NCBI RefSeq assembly: GCF_001017435.1
Contig: NZ_CP011371.1
Location: forward strand, 3,286,001-3,350,000
Direction of reading: 5' to 3'
Source of the DNA: Caldimonas brevitalea
Lineage (GTDB): Bacteria > Pseudomonadota > Gammaproteobacteria > Burkholderiales > Burkholderiaceae_C
DNA: 64,000 nt
Shown here piece by piece: positions 1-8,872 of this stretch. The notes below the pieces were generated by a model. The model was not told the origin of the DNA, searched no databases, and was given only the letters and a program-made list of their open reading frames with translations. Numbering within the stretch: position 1 is the stretch's first letter; every line of letters starts with the position of its first letter. A program made the translations under genes and the position numbers.

Positions 1-1
1 C

Positions 2-1987
2 GAGCCCGTGTTCGAGGCCACCCACCGCACGCTGCTGCGCTGGCTGGCCGACGGCAAGATTTCAGGCCTGCGCATCGACCACCCCGACGGGCTGGCCGAC
101 CCACCCCGCTATTTCGAACGGCTGCAGGCCTACCATGCTGCCTTGCAGCGCAACGCCGGCAGCCCGCAGCCGCGGGCGCTGTACCTGGTGATCGAAAAGA
201 TCCTGGCCGAGCATGAACACTGGCCGTCGAGCTGGCAGGTGCACGGGGACACCGGCTACCGCTTCGCCAACCAGGTCAACGGGGTGTTCGTCGACGCGCG
301 GCACGAGGCGGCGATGGACCGCATCTACAGCGACTTCATCGGCGAGACGCTCGACTTCGACGAACTGCTCTACGCGGCCAAGCGCAGCATCATCGACACC
401 TCGCTGGCGGCCGACCTGCAGATGCTGACGCTCGCGGCCCACCGTATCGCCCAAAGCGACCGGCACGCCCGCGACTACACCCGCAACGCGCTCAAGGCGG
501 CGCTGACCGAACTGGCCGCGGCCTTCCCGGTCTACCGCACTTACATCAGCGAGCGCGGGGTCGACCCGATCGACCGCGAGCAGCTGAGTTGGGCCACTGC
601 GGCCGCCAAGCGGCGCTGCAGCGAGGCCGCGGCGCTCGTCGTCGACTACTTGGCCGAACTGATGCAGACCGTGCACGCCGACCCCGACCCCGAGCGGCGC
701 GAGCTGGGCCTGCGCTTCGTGACCCGCTTCCAGCAGTTCACCGCGCCGGTGATGGCCAAGGCGATGGAAGACACCGCCTTCTACCGCTACCACCGGCTGA
801 TCTCGCTCAACGATGTCGGCGGCGACCCGCGCGACTTCGGCACCAGCGTGCCCGCCTTCCACGTGGCCAACCAGACGCGCGCCCGCTTCCTGCCCCACAC
901 GCTGCTCGGCGGCTCCACCCACGACAGCAAGCGCAGCGAAGACGTGCGCGCGCGCCTCGACGTGCTCAGCGAAGTGCCGGGGGCCTGGCAGGAAGCCGTG
1001 CAACGCTGGCAGGCGCTGGCCCGCAAGCAGCTGCCGTCGCTGGCGGGCGGCGAGGTGCCCAGCCCCAACGACGAGTATTTGCTCTACCAGACGCTGGTCG
1101 GCGTCTGGCCGCTGCAGCCGCCCGACGCGCAGGAACTCGGCACCCTGCGCGAGCGGGTGCAGGCCTACATGTTGAAGGCGGTGCGCGAGGCCAAGCAGCA
1201 CACCAGCTGGGTCGACCCCAACGCCGCCTATGAGGCCGCGCTGGCGCGATTCATCGATGCCCTGCTCGGCCAGCTCGAGCCCAACCCCTTCCTGTCGGAC
1301 CTGAACCGTTTTGTCCAGGCGCTGGCGCCGTTCGGCTGCTACAACAGCCTGGCGCTGGCCACGCTCAAGCTGACCTCGCCCGGCGTTCCCGACATCTACC
1401 AAGGTTGCGAGAGCTGGAACTTCAGCCTGGTCGACCCGGACAACCGGCGCCCGGTCGACTTCGAGCGCCTGCGGCAGTCGTTGCAGGCGGTGCAATCGCT
1501 GTATCGCGACGGCGCACCGGCCGGCGAAGCGCTGGCGCCTTTACGCGCGAGTCTGCACGACGGGCGCTTGAAGCTGCTGGTGACCTGGCGCTTGCTGCAG
1601 TTGCGCGCGGCCGAGCCGGAACTGTTCGAGCGCGGCGCCTATTGGCCGCTCGATGTCGTGGGCCCGGCGAGCGAGTCGTGCATTGCCTTTGCACGCGAGC
1701 TGCGCGGCCGTTGTGTCGTCGTGGTGGTGCCGCGCCTGATGCACCAGCTGTGCGAGGGCCGGCCCGAGGCCCTGCATCAAAGCGACACCTGGCGCGACAC
1801 CGAGTTGGTGCTGCCGCCGGCACTGTCCGAGCAGGCGCAGTGGCTGGAGTGGATCACCGCCCGACCGCTGACCGCCGGCACCCGCCGCCGACGCCGTTTG
1901 CCGCTGGCCGAGCTGATGCGCGAGCTGCCCGCCGCGGTGCTGCTGCCCGCCCCGCCTGACGAGGCCGGTGACGGCGCTGCCCCTTGA
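2..1987 (+). CDS. treY: Maltooligosyl trehalose synthase, 3' part (5' end outside window)
   Basis: C-terminal two thirds of a TreY-type GH13 enzyme, which rearranges the reducing-end alpha-1,4 bond of a maltooligosaccharide into the alpha-1,1 bond of trehalose. The visible protein opens inside the catalytic barrel with GLRIDHPDGLADP, the conserved region carrying the GH13 nucleophile Asp, followed by YLVIEKIL, whose Glu fits the acid/base. Near the end is the family segment LTSPGVPDIYQGCE. The reading frame is open to the first base of the window, so the true start lies upstream; about 660 residues are visible of a family usually near 900 or less. The gene ends 19 bp before glgA in the same direction, which suggests a shared glucan/trehalose operon. 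Cytoplasmic. The family assignment is firm. Confidence 0.93.
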   Translation, partial: EPVFEATHRTLLRWLADGKISGLRIDHPDGLADPPRYFERLQAYHAALQRNAGSPQPRALYLVIEKILAEHEHWPSSWQVHGDTGYRFANQVNGVFVDARHEAAMDRIYSDFIGETLDFDELLYAAKRSIIDTSLAADLQMLTLAAHRIAQSDRHARDYTRNALKAALTELAAAFPVYRTYISERGVDPIDREQLSWATAAAKRRCSEAAALVVDYLAELMQTVHADPDPERRELGLRFVTRFQQFTAPVMAKAMEDTAFYRYHRLISLNDVGGDPRDFGTSVPAFHVANQTRARFLPHTLLGGSTHDSKRSEDVRARLDVLSEVPGAWQEAVQRWQALARKQLPSLAGGEVPSPNDEYLLYQTLVGVWPLQPPDAQELGTLRERVQAYMLKAVREAKQHTSWVDPNAAYEAALARFIDALLGQLEPNPFLSDLNRFVQALAPFGCYNSLALATLKLTSPGVPDIYQGCESWNFSLVDPDNRRPVDFERLRQSLQAVQSLYRDGAPAGEALAPLRASLHDGRLKLLVTWRLLQLRAAEPELFERGAYWPLDVVGPASESCIAFARELRGRCVVVVVPRLMHQLCEGRPEALHQSDTWRDTELVLPPALSEQAQWLEWITARPLTAGTRRRRRLPLAELMRELPAAVLLPAPPDEAGDGAAP

Positions 1988-2006
1988 ATGTCCTGCGACC
2001 TTTTCG

Positions 2007-3455
2007 ATGTCATCTCAACTGAAGATTCTGTTCGTCACGCCCGAATGCGCCCCGTGGGTGAAAACCGGTGGCCTGGGTGACGTCAGCAGCGCCCTGCCCC
2101 AGGCGCTGGCCGCGCTCGGCCACGACGTCAAGCTCTTGATGCCTGCGTACCCGGCGCTGCAGCCCCTGGTCGCCAGGGCCGGCGAACTGGCGGTGCGCCC
2201 GGCCCGGGACCGCTGGCCGGCCGCGCGCCTGCTCGATGCCGGCCGCCATCGCGGGGTCGACTTGCTGCTGGTCGACTGCCCGCCCTTGTACGACCGGCCC
2301 GGCGGCCCCTATGACGACCCGCAGGGCGACAACGCGCTGCGTTTCGGGTTGTTCTGCCGCCTGGCCGCCGAGTTGTGCAGCGACGCCTCCCCGTGGCCGG
2401 CGTGGCGCCCGGAGGTCCTGCATTGCAACGACTGGCCGACCGGGCTGGCACCCGCCTATTTGCGCCGAGTCGACGCGTCCGGCGTGCGCAGTGTCATGAC
2501 GCTGCACAACCTCGCGTTCCAGGGCGTGTTTCCGCTGCATCACGCCGGCGATCTGCAACTGCCGGGCGAGTGGCTGGTCCCGGAAGGCGTCGAATACTGG
2601 GGCCAGATCTCGTTCCTGAAGGCCGGGGTGCACTTCGCCGACGCCATCACGGCCGTCAGCCCCACCTACGCGGTCGAAATCCAGCAAGCCGAGCATGGCT
2701 TCGGTTTCGACGGCATCTTGCGCAGCCGCGCCGGGCGCTTGTGCGGCATCCTCAACGGTGTCGACGACACGGTCTGGAACCCCGCCACCGATCCCCACCT
2801 GGCACAGCCCTACGACCGCAGCCGGCTCGCGCTGAAGGCGGCCAACAAGGCGGCGCTGCAACAACGGCTCGGCCTGCGGCCGGACCCGCAGGCCCTGCTG
2901 TTCGGCATGGTCAGCCGGCTGACCCACCAAAAGGGCGTGGATCTGGTGTTGGAGGTGCTGCCGTGGCTGCTGTCGCAAGGCGCGCAGCTGGCGGTGCTGG
3001 GACAGGGGGACGCGGAGTTCGAACAGCGGCTGCGGGCGAGCGCGGCGCAATCACCCGGGCAGGTGTCGGCCACGATCGGCTTCGACGAGTCGCTGGCGCA
3101 CCAAATCGAGGCGGGGGCGGACGCCTATCTGATGCCTTCTCGTTTCGAGCCTTGCGGCTTGAACCAGATGTACAGCTTGGCCTACGGCACCCTGCCGGTG
3201 GTGCGGCGCACCGGGGGCCTGGCGGATACCGTGGTGGACGCCGATGCGGCGCCCGACCAGGGCACGGGCTTCAGCTTCGACGAGGCCAGCGGGGCCGCGC
3301 TGCAAGCGACGCTGCAGCGGGCCTTCGAGGCCTTCCGCTCTGCCGGGCGCTGGCGGGCGCTGCAGGAGCGGGCGATGGAACAGCGTTTCGGTTGGAAGGA
3401 ACGCGCCCAGCAGTATGTCGATGTGTACCGGGAACTGCTGGCGGCGCAAGGGTGA
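2007..3455 (+). CDS. glgA: Glycogen synthase (ADP-glucose type)
   Basis: Bacterial glycogen/starch synthase (GT5), adding glucose from ADP-glucose to the non-reducing end of an alpha-1,4-glucan. The N-terminus carries the ADP-glucose-binding signature KTGGLGDV at about residues 15-22; the C-terminal half has the GT5 segments GMVSRLTHQKGVDL and PSRFEPCGLNQMYSLAYG, which contains the catalytic Glu. Length (482 aa) is normal. I start at ATG 2007 because MSSQLKILFVTPECAPWVKTGG matches the family N-terminus; an in-frame GTG at 1968 would add 13 unrelated residues overlapping treY. Located directly downstream of treY, whose substrate derives from the glucan that GlgA makes, so the pair couples storage glucan to trehalose. 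Confidence 0.95.
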   Translation: MSSQLKILFVTPECAPWVKTGGLGDVSSALPQALAALGHDVKLLMPAYPALQPLVARAGELAVRPARDRWPAARLLDAGRHRGVDLLLVDCPPLYDRPGGPYDDPQGDNALRFGLFCRLAAELCSDASPWPAWRPEVLHCNDWPTGLAPAYLRRVDASGVRSVMTLHNLAFQGVFPLHHAGDLQLPGEWLVPEGVEYWGQISFLKAGVHFADAITAVSPTYAVEIQQAEHGFGFDGILRSRAGRLCGILNGVDDTVWNPATDPHLAQPYDRSRLALKAANKAALQQRLGLRPDPQALLFGMVSRLTHQKGVDLVLEVLPWLLSQGAQLAVLGQGDAEFEQRLRASAAQSPGQVSATIGFDESLAHQIEAGADAYLMPSRFEPCGLNQMYSLAYGTLPVVRRTGGLADTVVDADAAPDQGTGFSFDEASGAALQATLQRAFEAFRSAGRWRALQERAMEQRFGWKERAQQYVDVYRELLAAQG

Positions 3456-3501
3456 AGAGGTCAGGAAGCGAGCCGGGGGCGGCGACCGCCGGCGATCCGG
3501 T

Positions 3502-3726
3502 TCAGAGCGCCGCGCAGGCTTCGCTCTCTTCTTCGACCAGATCGGGTTCGGCGTCGATCTCGGCGTCGTGCTGATCGCGGGCGGTGTTGGCCAGCAGAGG
3601 CTTGTCGAGCGGGCGGCACACGCGGCGCTGCAGACCGCTCAGGCGCTCGGAACGCTCGATGGCGCTGAAGACGGCTTCGGGGTTGAGCATCAGGGCGAAG
3701 GGATCGGCGATCAGCGGGGTTTGCAT
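3502..3726 (-). CDS. Small conserved hypothetical protein (74 aa)
   Basis: Short acidic protein beginning MQTPLIADPFALMLNPEAV and continuing with a segment SAIERSERLSGLQRRVCRPLD. I do not recognise a named domain, but short proteins of this appearance recur in Burkholderiales. The start at 3726 is supported by a strong Shine-Dalgarno TAGGAGT six bases upstream; an in-frame non-ATG start further upstream would extend it by 37 residues that look non-coding. No signal peptide and no membrane segment. It converges on glgA, 46 bp away, and reads toward it. Function unknown. Confidence 0.6.
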   Translation of the reverse strand: MQTPLIADPFALMLNPEAVFSAIERSERLSGLQRRVCRPLDKPLLANTARDQHDAEIDAEPDLVEEESEACAAL

Positions 3727-3841
3727 GGCGGGTACTCCTAAGGGGGGCGGCGTGTCGATGGAGTGAACTGTAGGTCGCGCCGCCTTGGCGCAGTAGTCAC
3801 TCCCCCACCAAACCCCCCGTCGGAATTCATCCGACACGCTG

Positions 3842-4510
3842 TCACTTTGGAGACGACGGGCTCGCTGTGTTGTAGGTGGCCGAGCGCCGCTCGATCAATT
3901 CCGCCAATCGATCGCGCTCGCCGCCGCGGGCAAAGTCGGCCGCGCTCAGGCCGCGCTCGTTGCGCATCGTCGGGTCGGCCCCCGCGTCGAGCAGGGTCAC
4001 CACCGCCTCTTCGCTGCCGTAGCGTGCGGCCATCATCAGCGGCGTGGTCTTGTTGGGCGACTGCGCGTCGATGAAGGCGTGGTGCTCGAGCAGCAATTCG
4101 ATGACCGGAATGCTCGAGCCGGTGGCCGCATAGTGCAATGGGGTCCAGCCGGGCTTGTTGACGTCGGCGCCGCGCTCGATCAGGCGCTGGCACCACGCCA
4201 GTTCGCCCTTCAGCGCGGCCATCATCAGCGGCGACTCACCGGCAGGGTTGAGCCGGTTCACGTCCAGCTGCGGGTGTTGCAGCAAGGCCGCCGCGGCTTT
4301 CAACGACGGCTCTTTCAGCGCCAGGGTCAGGCCGACATGGCCGTCGGGGTCGGCCGTGTTGGGGTCGAAGCCGCGCTGCAACAGGGTGGTGACGGTGCGA
4401 TCGTCATCGCGCTTGAGGGCGCGGAAGAAACTTTCGTAGGACCCGGCATGCGCGGCAGAAACGCCCGCAACCACAAGGGCATACGCCAGCTTTCTCAAGT
4501 GCTTCTTCAT
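3842..4510 (-). CDS. Exported ankyrin-repeat protein
   Basis: About 222 residues. A classic Sec signal peptide (MKKHLRKLAYALVVAGVSAAHA, probable cleavage after AHA) is followed by four to five ankyrin repeats, recognisable from GADVNKPGWTPLHYAA, NKTTPLMMAARYG and GADPTMRNERGLSAADFA. Ankyrin repeats bind partner proteins; a periplasmic location follows from the signal peptide. ATG 4510 is chosen because GGAG lies five bases upstream; a GTG two codons earlier (4516) is also in frame. Exported ankyrin proteins of this size occur widely in Burkholderiales; some are linked to catalase or protease inhibition elsewhere, but nothing here shows the partner. Single gene with its own AT-richer upstream region. 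Confidence 0.85.
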   Translation of the reverse strand: MKKHLRKLAYALVVAGVSAAHAGSYESFFRALKRDDDRTVTTLLQRGFDPNTADPDGHVGLTLALKEPSLKAAAALLQHPQLDVNRLNPAGESPLMMAALKGELAWCQRLIERGADVNKPGWTPLHYAATGSSIPVIELLLEHHAFIDAQSPNKTTPLMMAARYGSEEAVVTLLDAGADPTMRNERGLSAADFARGGERDRLAELIERRSATYNTASPSSPK

Positions 4511-4762
4511 GTTCACTCCATTTCGGCGTCACTCCGATTCTTTCTTTCAGAACAAGCACTTGCGCGCATTTTCTAAAGCTTTACTTCATGCGCCGCACGG
4601 TGCCCCGGATGATCGAAGTGCTCAAATTGTGGAATTTCTCAATAACGACAAGATCTTAGGTCGCGATGTTCAAGTGTCTTCTCATGTCCGGCACACTCCG
4701 TTGCCGCCAGGTGTAAATTTATTTCGCGACAACGGGTTGTAGGCGATTCGAAAAGCTCTACT
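4511..4762. other. AT-richer intergenic stretch
   Basis: About 250 bases between the ankyrin gene and tatD with clearly lower GC than the surroundings (runs such as gtaaatttatttcgcg near 4710). A 77-codon plus-strand frame (4509-4742) crosses it, but it has no Shine-Dalgarno, overlaps the start of the ankyrin gene and looks like no known protein. The part nearest the ankyrin gene probably holds that gene's promoter. No hairpin or RNA gene was recognised. Confidence 0.4.
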
Positions 4763-5557
4763 TCAAGTAGCAGCCGCTCTTGCCGGCACCCCGAACAGGC
4801 GTTCGAAATTTGCGCTGGTCGCCTGTGCCACCTGCTCCACCGGCAACCCTTTCAGCTCCGCCAGTTGCTGGGCCACGTAGGGGACGTAGGACGGGTTGTT
4901 GGTCTTGCCCCGGTACGGCACCGGCGCCAGATAGGGACTGTCGGTCTCGATCAGGCAACGGTCCAGTGGCACGCGGCGGGCCACCTCGCGCAGATCGGTG
5001 GCGTTCTTGAAGGTCAGGATGCCCGAGAACGAGATGTAAAAGCCGAGGTCGAGGGCCGCATCGGCCACCTGCTGGGTCTCCGTGAAGCAGTGGAACACGC
5101 CGCCGACCTGGCCCTGGCCCTCTTCGCGCAGGATCGCCAGGGTGTCGTCGGAGGCGCTGCGGGTGTGGATCACCAGCGGCTTGGCGAGGTCCGCGGCGAC
5201 GCGGATGTGGGTGCGAAAGCGCTCGCGCTGCCACTCCATCTCGGCCAGGCTGCGCCCGTTGAGCCGGTAGTAATCCAGGCCGGTTTCGCCCACCGCGACC
5301 ACCTTGTCCCGCGAGGCCAGTTCACGCAAACGCGCCACGCTGGGCTCTTCGACACCTTCGTTGTCGGGGTGCACGCCGCAGCTGGCCCAGAAGTTGTCGT
5401 GCTGCAGCGCCAGCGTGTGCACCTGGTCGAACTCCTCCAGCGTGGTGCAGATGCACAGCGCCCGGTCGACCTGGGCGGCGGCCATGGCCGCGCGGATGGC
5501 GCCGAGGTTCTCGGCCAGTTCGGGAAAACTCAGATGGCAATGGGAATCGACAAACAT
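4763..5557 (-). CDS. tatD: TatD-family metal-dependent hydrolase/DNase
   Basis: 264-residue TatD-type amidohydrolase. The N-terminal metal motif is DSHCHLSF (residues 4-11). GETGLDYYR at about 98 supplies the metal-bridging Glu, IHTRSA gives the next His, FHCFT the following one, and IETDSPYLAPVPYRGKTNNPSYV the final metal Asp and the family signature. Members are Mg-dependent 3'-5' exonucleases or deoxyribonucleases acting in DNA repair or degradation. Last gene of the mltG-tmk-holB-pilZ-tatD run, 179 bp after pilZ, an order conserved in many proteobacteria. Which member of the family (TatD, YcfH, YjjV) cannot be told from motifs; genomic position fits YcfH. Confidence 0.93.
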   Translation of the reverse strand: MFVDSHCHLSFPELAENLGAIRAAMAAAQVDRALCICTTLEEFDQVHTLALQHDNFWASCGVHPDNEGVEEPSVARLRELASRDKVVAVGETGLDYYRLNGRSLAEMEWQRERFRTHIRVAADLAKPLVIHTRSASDDTLAILREEGQGQVGGVFHCFTETQQVADAALDLGFYISFSGILTFKNATDLREVARRVPLDRCLIETDSPYLAPVPYRGKTNNPSYVPYVAQQLAELKGLPVEQVAQATSANFERLFGVPARAAAT

Positions 5558-5736
5558 CGCGGATCAACGAAGGGGGAAGAAGGAGGCGTCAGGTGCGCCG
5601 TGAGACGGGGCCCCGCGCCGGCAGACAGCAGCGCAGGCGGGCTCGGAGCGCAGAAAGGCCTCAAGCCTACACTGCTCTCGCGCCGCTGGCGCGGCCGTGA
5701 GCCCGGGCCGAACACGCGCGGGGCGCGCCGGCGTCG

Positions 5737-6135
5737 TCAGATGGTCTGGGTGGGTTTGGACGACTGGATCGAGGTGCCGAGCAGCTCCTCGATCTTCATT
5801 TTCAGCAAGCGCGATTTCTCGTCACTCGGAAACCGCACGCCGACCCCCTGGGTGCGGCCGCCCGACGCATTGGCCGGGGTGACCCAGGCCACCTTGCCGG
5901 CGACCGGGTAACGCTGCGGGTCCTCGGGCAGCGACAGCAGCAGATAGATGTCTTCGCCGAGTTTGTAGTCGCGCGTGGTCGGCACGAACAGCCCGCCGTC
6001 GGTGAACACCGAGATGTAGGCGGCGTACAGCGCGCCCTTTTCGCGGAACACCAGCTGGATGACGCTGGGGCGGGCCGCACTGCCGCCAGCGGCGGGGGTG
6101 CCACTGGCCAAGGGACGGGGGGTGGGCTCGCTCAT
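5737..6135 (-). CDS. pilZ: PilZ-domain protein, type IV pilus/c-di-GMP related
   Basis: 132-residue single-domain protein. After a Pro/Ala-rich head it runs SVIQLVFREKGALYAAYISVFTDGGLF, then LPEDPQRYPVAGKVAWV and RTQGVGVRF, the core of the PilZ fold. It lacks the RxxxR and (D/N)xSxxG c-di-GMP-binding residues, as does the founding PilZ of type IV pilus assembly, which acts by protein contact with PilB and FimX rather than by binding the nucleotide. ATG 6135 overlaps the stop of holB by four bases (ATGA), showing translational coupling. The gene context (holB-pilZ-tatD) is the same as in Pseudomonas and Xanthomonas. Confidence 0.9.
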   Translation of the reverse strand: MSEPTPRPLASGTPAAGGSAARPSVIQLVFREKGALYAAYISVFTDGGLFVPTTRDYKLGEDIYLLLSLPEDPQRYPVAGKVAWVTPANASGGRTQGVGVRFPSDEKSRLLKMKIEELLGTSIQSSKPTQTI

Positions 6136-7145
6136 GGCGCGGAGTGTAAGGCGCGCTTGGCCTGCGCAACAAGGGACTCGAGCATCAGGCCGGCGTTCCA
6201 CGGATGCTCTTCGTGACGTGCTGCACGCCGCAGCTCGGCGCCCCAGCTCGTCAGCGCGTCCAGGCTGGCTTTTCGGCCCGCGAAGGACTCCGCGCCGAAA
6301 TAGCGCGGCGGGGCCCCGACCGCCACACACAAGGCGTCGTGACAGACCTTCTGCAAGGTCTCGAGCACCAGCGGCACCGGCCATCCCGACAGCGCCGACC
6401 CGTCGCCGGCCGCCAGCCGGGCCGGCAGGTCCCGCCAGCGGTTCGCGTCCAGCCCTTGGGCGGCCAGGTCGCGGGCGGCGAGCGGCAGCTGCCCGGCGGC
6501 GGCCAGCAACACCTCTGCGCCAGCCAACCCCTGCGATTGCAACCACTGCCGCGCCACCTCCGCCGGGGGCGGCGCCAGGCGCTGGAGCTGACAGCGGCTG
6601 CGGATCGTCGGCAGCAGGGATTCGATCGCCTCGGTGCTCAACACGAAGCGCGCCTGGCCGGGCGGCTCTTCGAGCGTCTTGAGCAAGGTGTTGGCCGAGA
6701 TGGCATTCATGCGTTCGGCCGGGTGCACCAGCACCACCTTGGCGACGCCGCGTGCCGAGGTCTGCTGCGCGAACTCGACCGCCCGGCGCAGCGCCTCGAC
6801 CTTGATTTCTTTGCTGGGCTTGGCCTTGCTGCTGGCCTTGGCCGGTGCCTCGGCGTCGGCGGTGGCCCAGCCGAGCGCCTCCTGCAGCGCCTCCGGCAGC
6901 AGCACCAGCAGGTCGGGATGGGTGCGCGCCCGCACCAGCGCGCAGCTGGCGCAGCGGCCGCAGGCCGGGCTGGCGGCCTCACGGTCTTCGCACAGCCAGG
7001 CCTGCGAGAGCGCCAGCGCCAGTTCGAACTGGCCGATGCCGGCCGGCCCGGCCAGCAACACCGCGTGGCCCCGCTGCGCCCCGAGCAGTTCGCCCAGCGG
7101 TGCCTCGAACCAGGGCGGCAGCGCCGCCGGCGCAACCGCGCTCAC
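6132..7145 (-). CDS. holB: DNA polymerase III delta' subunit
   Basis: 337-residue clamp-loader subunit. Visible: a degenerate P-loop GPAGIGQFE near residue 32, in which the Walker Lys is replaced by Gln as expected for the non-ATPase delta' subunit; a zinc-knuckle [21 protein letters not shown]; and the conserved [12 protein letters not shown] and SRCQ sensor region of AAA+ clamp loaders. I start at GTG 7145, which overlaps the tmk stop (GTGA) and gives a normal N-terminus; the reading frame is open far upstream but only as a shadow of tmk. Tight coupling with tmk and pilZ. Cytoplasmic replication protein. Confidence 0.92.
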   Translation of the reverse strand: MSAVAPAALPPWFEAPLGELLGAQRGHAVLLAGPAGIGQFELALALSQAWLCEDREAASPACGRCASCALVRARTHPDLLVLLPEALQEALGWATADAEAPAKASSKAKPSKEIKVEALRRAVEFAQQTSARGVAKVVLVHPAERMNAISANTLLKTLEEPPGQARFVLSTEAIESLLPTIRSRCQLQRLAPPPAEVARQWLQSQGLAGAEVLLAAAGQLPLAARDLAAQGLDANRWRDLPARLAAGDGSALSGWPVPLVLETLQKVCHDALCVAVGAPPRYFGAESFAGRKASLDALTSWGAELRRAARHEEHPWNAGLMLESLVAQAKRALHSAP

Positions 7146-7774
7146 AGCAGCCCGCGCCGCGTCAGCGCGGCCTCCAGGTCGGCCCAGACGGCGTCGCGCT
7201 GCTGCGACGCGTCGAGGCGGATGAAACGCTGCGGATGCGTTTGCGCCCGCGCCCGGTAGCCGTCGTTGACACGACGGAAGAACTCCGCCGGTTGCTGCTC
7301 GAAGCGGTCGGGCACCCGGGCGCCTGACAAGCGTTCGGCGGCCACCTCGGGCGGCAGGTCGAACCAGAACGTCAGGTCGGGTTGGCGGCCTTGCTGGACC
7401 CAGCGTTCCAGCTGCTCCAGCTGCGCCGTGTCGAAACCGCGGCCGGCTCCCTGGTAGGCAAACGTCGCGTCGGTGAAACGGTCGCACAAGACGACACGGC
7501 CAGCGGCCAGTGCCGGCTCGATCACCTGCTGCAGATGGTCACGGCGGGCCGCGAAGATCAGCAAGGACTCGGTCAGCGGGTCCATCGGCTGGTGCAGCAC
7601 CAGTTCGCGCAGGCGTTCGGCCAGCGCCGTGCCGCCGGGCTCGCGGGTCAGCACCACATCACGCCCGGCGCTGCGCAGCCGCGCGGCAAGGGTGTCGATG
7701 TGGGTCGATTTGCCCGCGCCGTCTATGCCCTCGAAACTGATGAAAACACCTGTGTGACCTGCCGTATTGCTCAT
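7142..7774 (-). CDS. tmk: Thymidylate kinase
   Basis: 210-residue dTMP kinase, making dTDP for DNA synthesis. It has the P-loop [11 protein letters not shown] (residues 14-24), REPGGT at 44-49, the [16 protein letters not shown] substrate-binding stretch and a LID region with [11 protein letters not shown]. Start ATG 7774 lies four bases past the mltG stop; its end overlaps holB. Length and motifs are fully typical. Confidence 0.96.
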   Translation of the reverse strand: MSNTAGHTGVFISFEGIDGAGKSTHIDTLAARLRSAGRDVVLTREPGGTALAERLRELVLHQPMDPLTESLLIFAARRDHLQQVIEPALAAGRVVLCDRFTDATFAYQGAGRGFDTAQLEQLERWVQQGRQPDLTFWFDLPPEVAAERLSGARVPDRFEQQPAEFFRRVNDGYRARAQTHPQRFIRLDASQQRDAVWADLEAALTRRGLL

Positions 7775-7778
7775 CCCG

Positions 7779-8782
7779 TCAGCGCCCGCGCTGGTACTTG
7801 TCGACCGCCCGATTATGCTCGGCCAGGGTTTCGCTGAAGACGCTGCTGCCGTCGCCGCGCGAGACGAAAAACAGCGCCTTGGTGTCGGCCGGCTGGACCG
7901 CGGCGAGCAGCGAGGCCTTGCCCGGCATCGCGATCGGCGTGGGCGGCAGCCCGACGCGCAGATAGGTGTTGTAAGGGCCGTCGGTCTGCAGGTCGCGTTT
8001 GCGCAGGTTGCCGTCGAAGCTTGCGCCCAGCCCGTAGATGACCGACGGATCGGTCTGCAGGGGCATGCCCAGCCGCAAACGATTGTTGAACACGCCGGCC
8101 ACCAGCCCCCGGTCGGACGGCAAGCCGGTTTCCTTCTCGACGATGGACGCCAGCACCAGCGCTTCGTCCTCACTCTTGAGCGGCGTGCCCTCGGCGCGTT
8201 GCGCCCAGGCGTCGGCCAGCCGGTGCTGCATGGCGCGGTGGGCCCGCTTCAGCACTGCGAGGTCGCTGCTGCCGCGGCTGTAGGCATAGGTATCGGGGAA
8301 AAACCGTCCTCGGGATGCTGCCCCGGCGCCCCCAGTGCCTCCATCACCTGTTCGTCGCTCATGGCCGTGATGGTGGAGCGCAGTGTCTGCGTACGCGCCA
8401 GTTCGGCCCGCCACTGGCGAAACGTCCAGCCCTCGATGAGCCGCACGGTGGCCAGCGTCTGGTCACCCAGCACCATCTTCTGCAACAGCGCGCGCGGTGT
8501 GGTGCCCGCCCCCACCTCGTAGCTGCCGGCACGGATCTTCCGTGCCTGCCCCGACCAGCGGAACCATTCATACAGTACGAGGGCCGGCGTATCGATGCCG
8601 GCGGCCACCCAGCCATTGGCGATCTGGCGCGGCGTCATGCCCGCCTCGACCGAAAACTCCACCGAGGCCGACTTGAGCGGCAGCGGCTGCTGCAACCACC
8701 AGTACGCCGCGGCGCCAGACAGCACGACCGACAACAGCGCCAGCAGCACGAGGGCGCCGAACAGGCGCTTCAGGAATCGCAT
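7779..8782 (-). pseudogene. mltG: Endolytic transglycosylase, interrupted by an apparent frameshift
   Basis: MltG (YceG) cleaves nascent peptidoglycan glycan strands and helps end polymerisation; it is anchored in the inner membrane. The first part (8782 down to about 8300) begins MRFLKRLFGALVLLALLSVV, one membrane helix, then the LysM-like domain with LVLYEWFRW and the IRAGSYEV segment. The catalytic part continues in another frame from about 8300 to 7779: [40 protein letters not shown] with the catalytic Glu, and TDPSVIYGL. The frames meet around 8299-8312, where the coding strand has a run of five T followed by four C. Adding one base (G before the run, or T within it) restores a full protein of about 334 residues. 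Either a true inactivating mutation or a base-call error. First gene of the conserved cluster. Confidence 0.88.
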
Positions 8783-8872
8783 AGGAAGATCACGTCAAAA
8801 AGGGCCTCGGCGGCCACGCGGGGAACCCGGCCGGCACCACGGTGTTCGGCCACTGATGATAATGGAGGCATG

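Noticed and set aside
4509..4742. 77-codon plus-strand frame in the AT-richer gap
   Set aside because: Overlaps the ankyrin gene start, lacks a Shine-Dalgarno and has no recognisable family.
8285..8320. Programmed frameshift in mltG
   Set aside because: MltG is not known to need one, and the slippery run lacks a stimulating hairpin or an internal Shine-Dalgarno; a mutation or base-call error is simpler.
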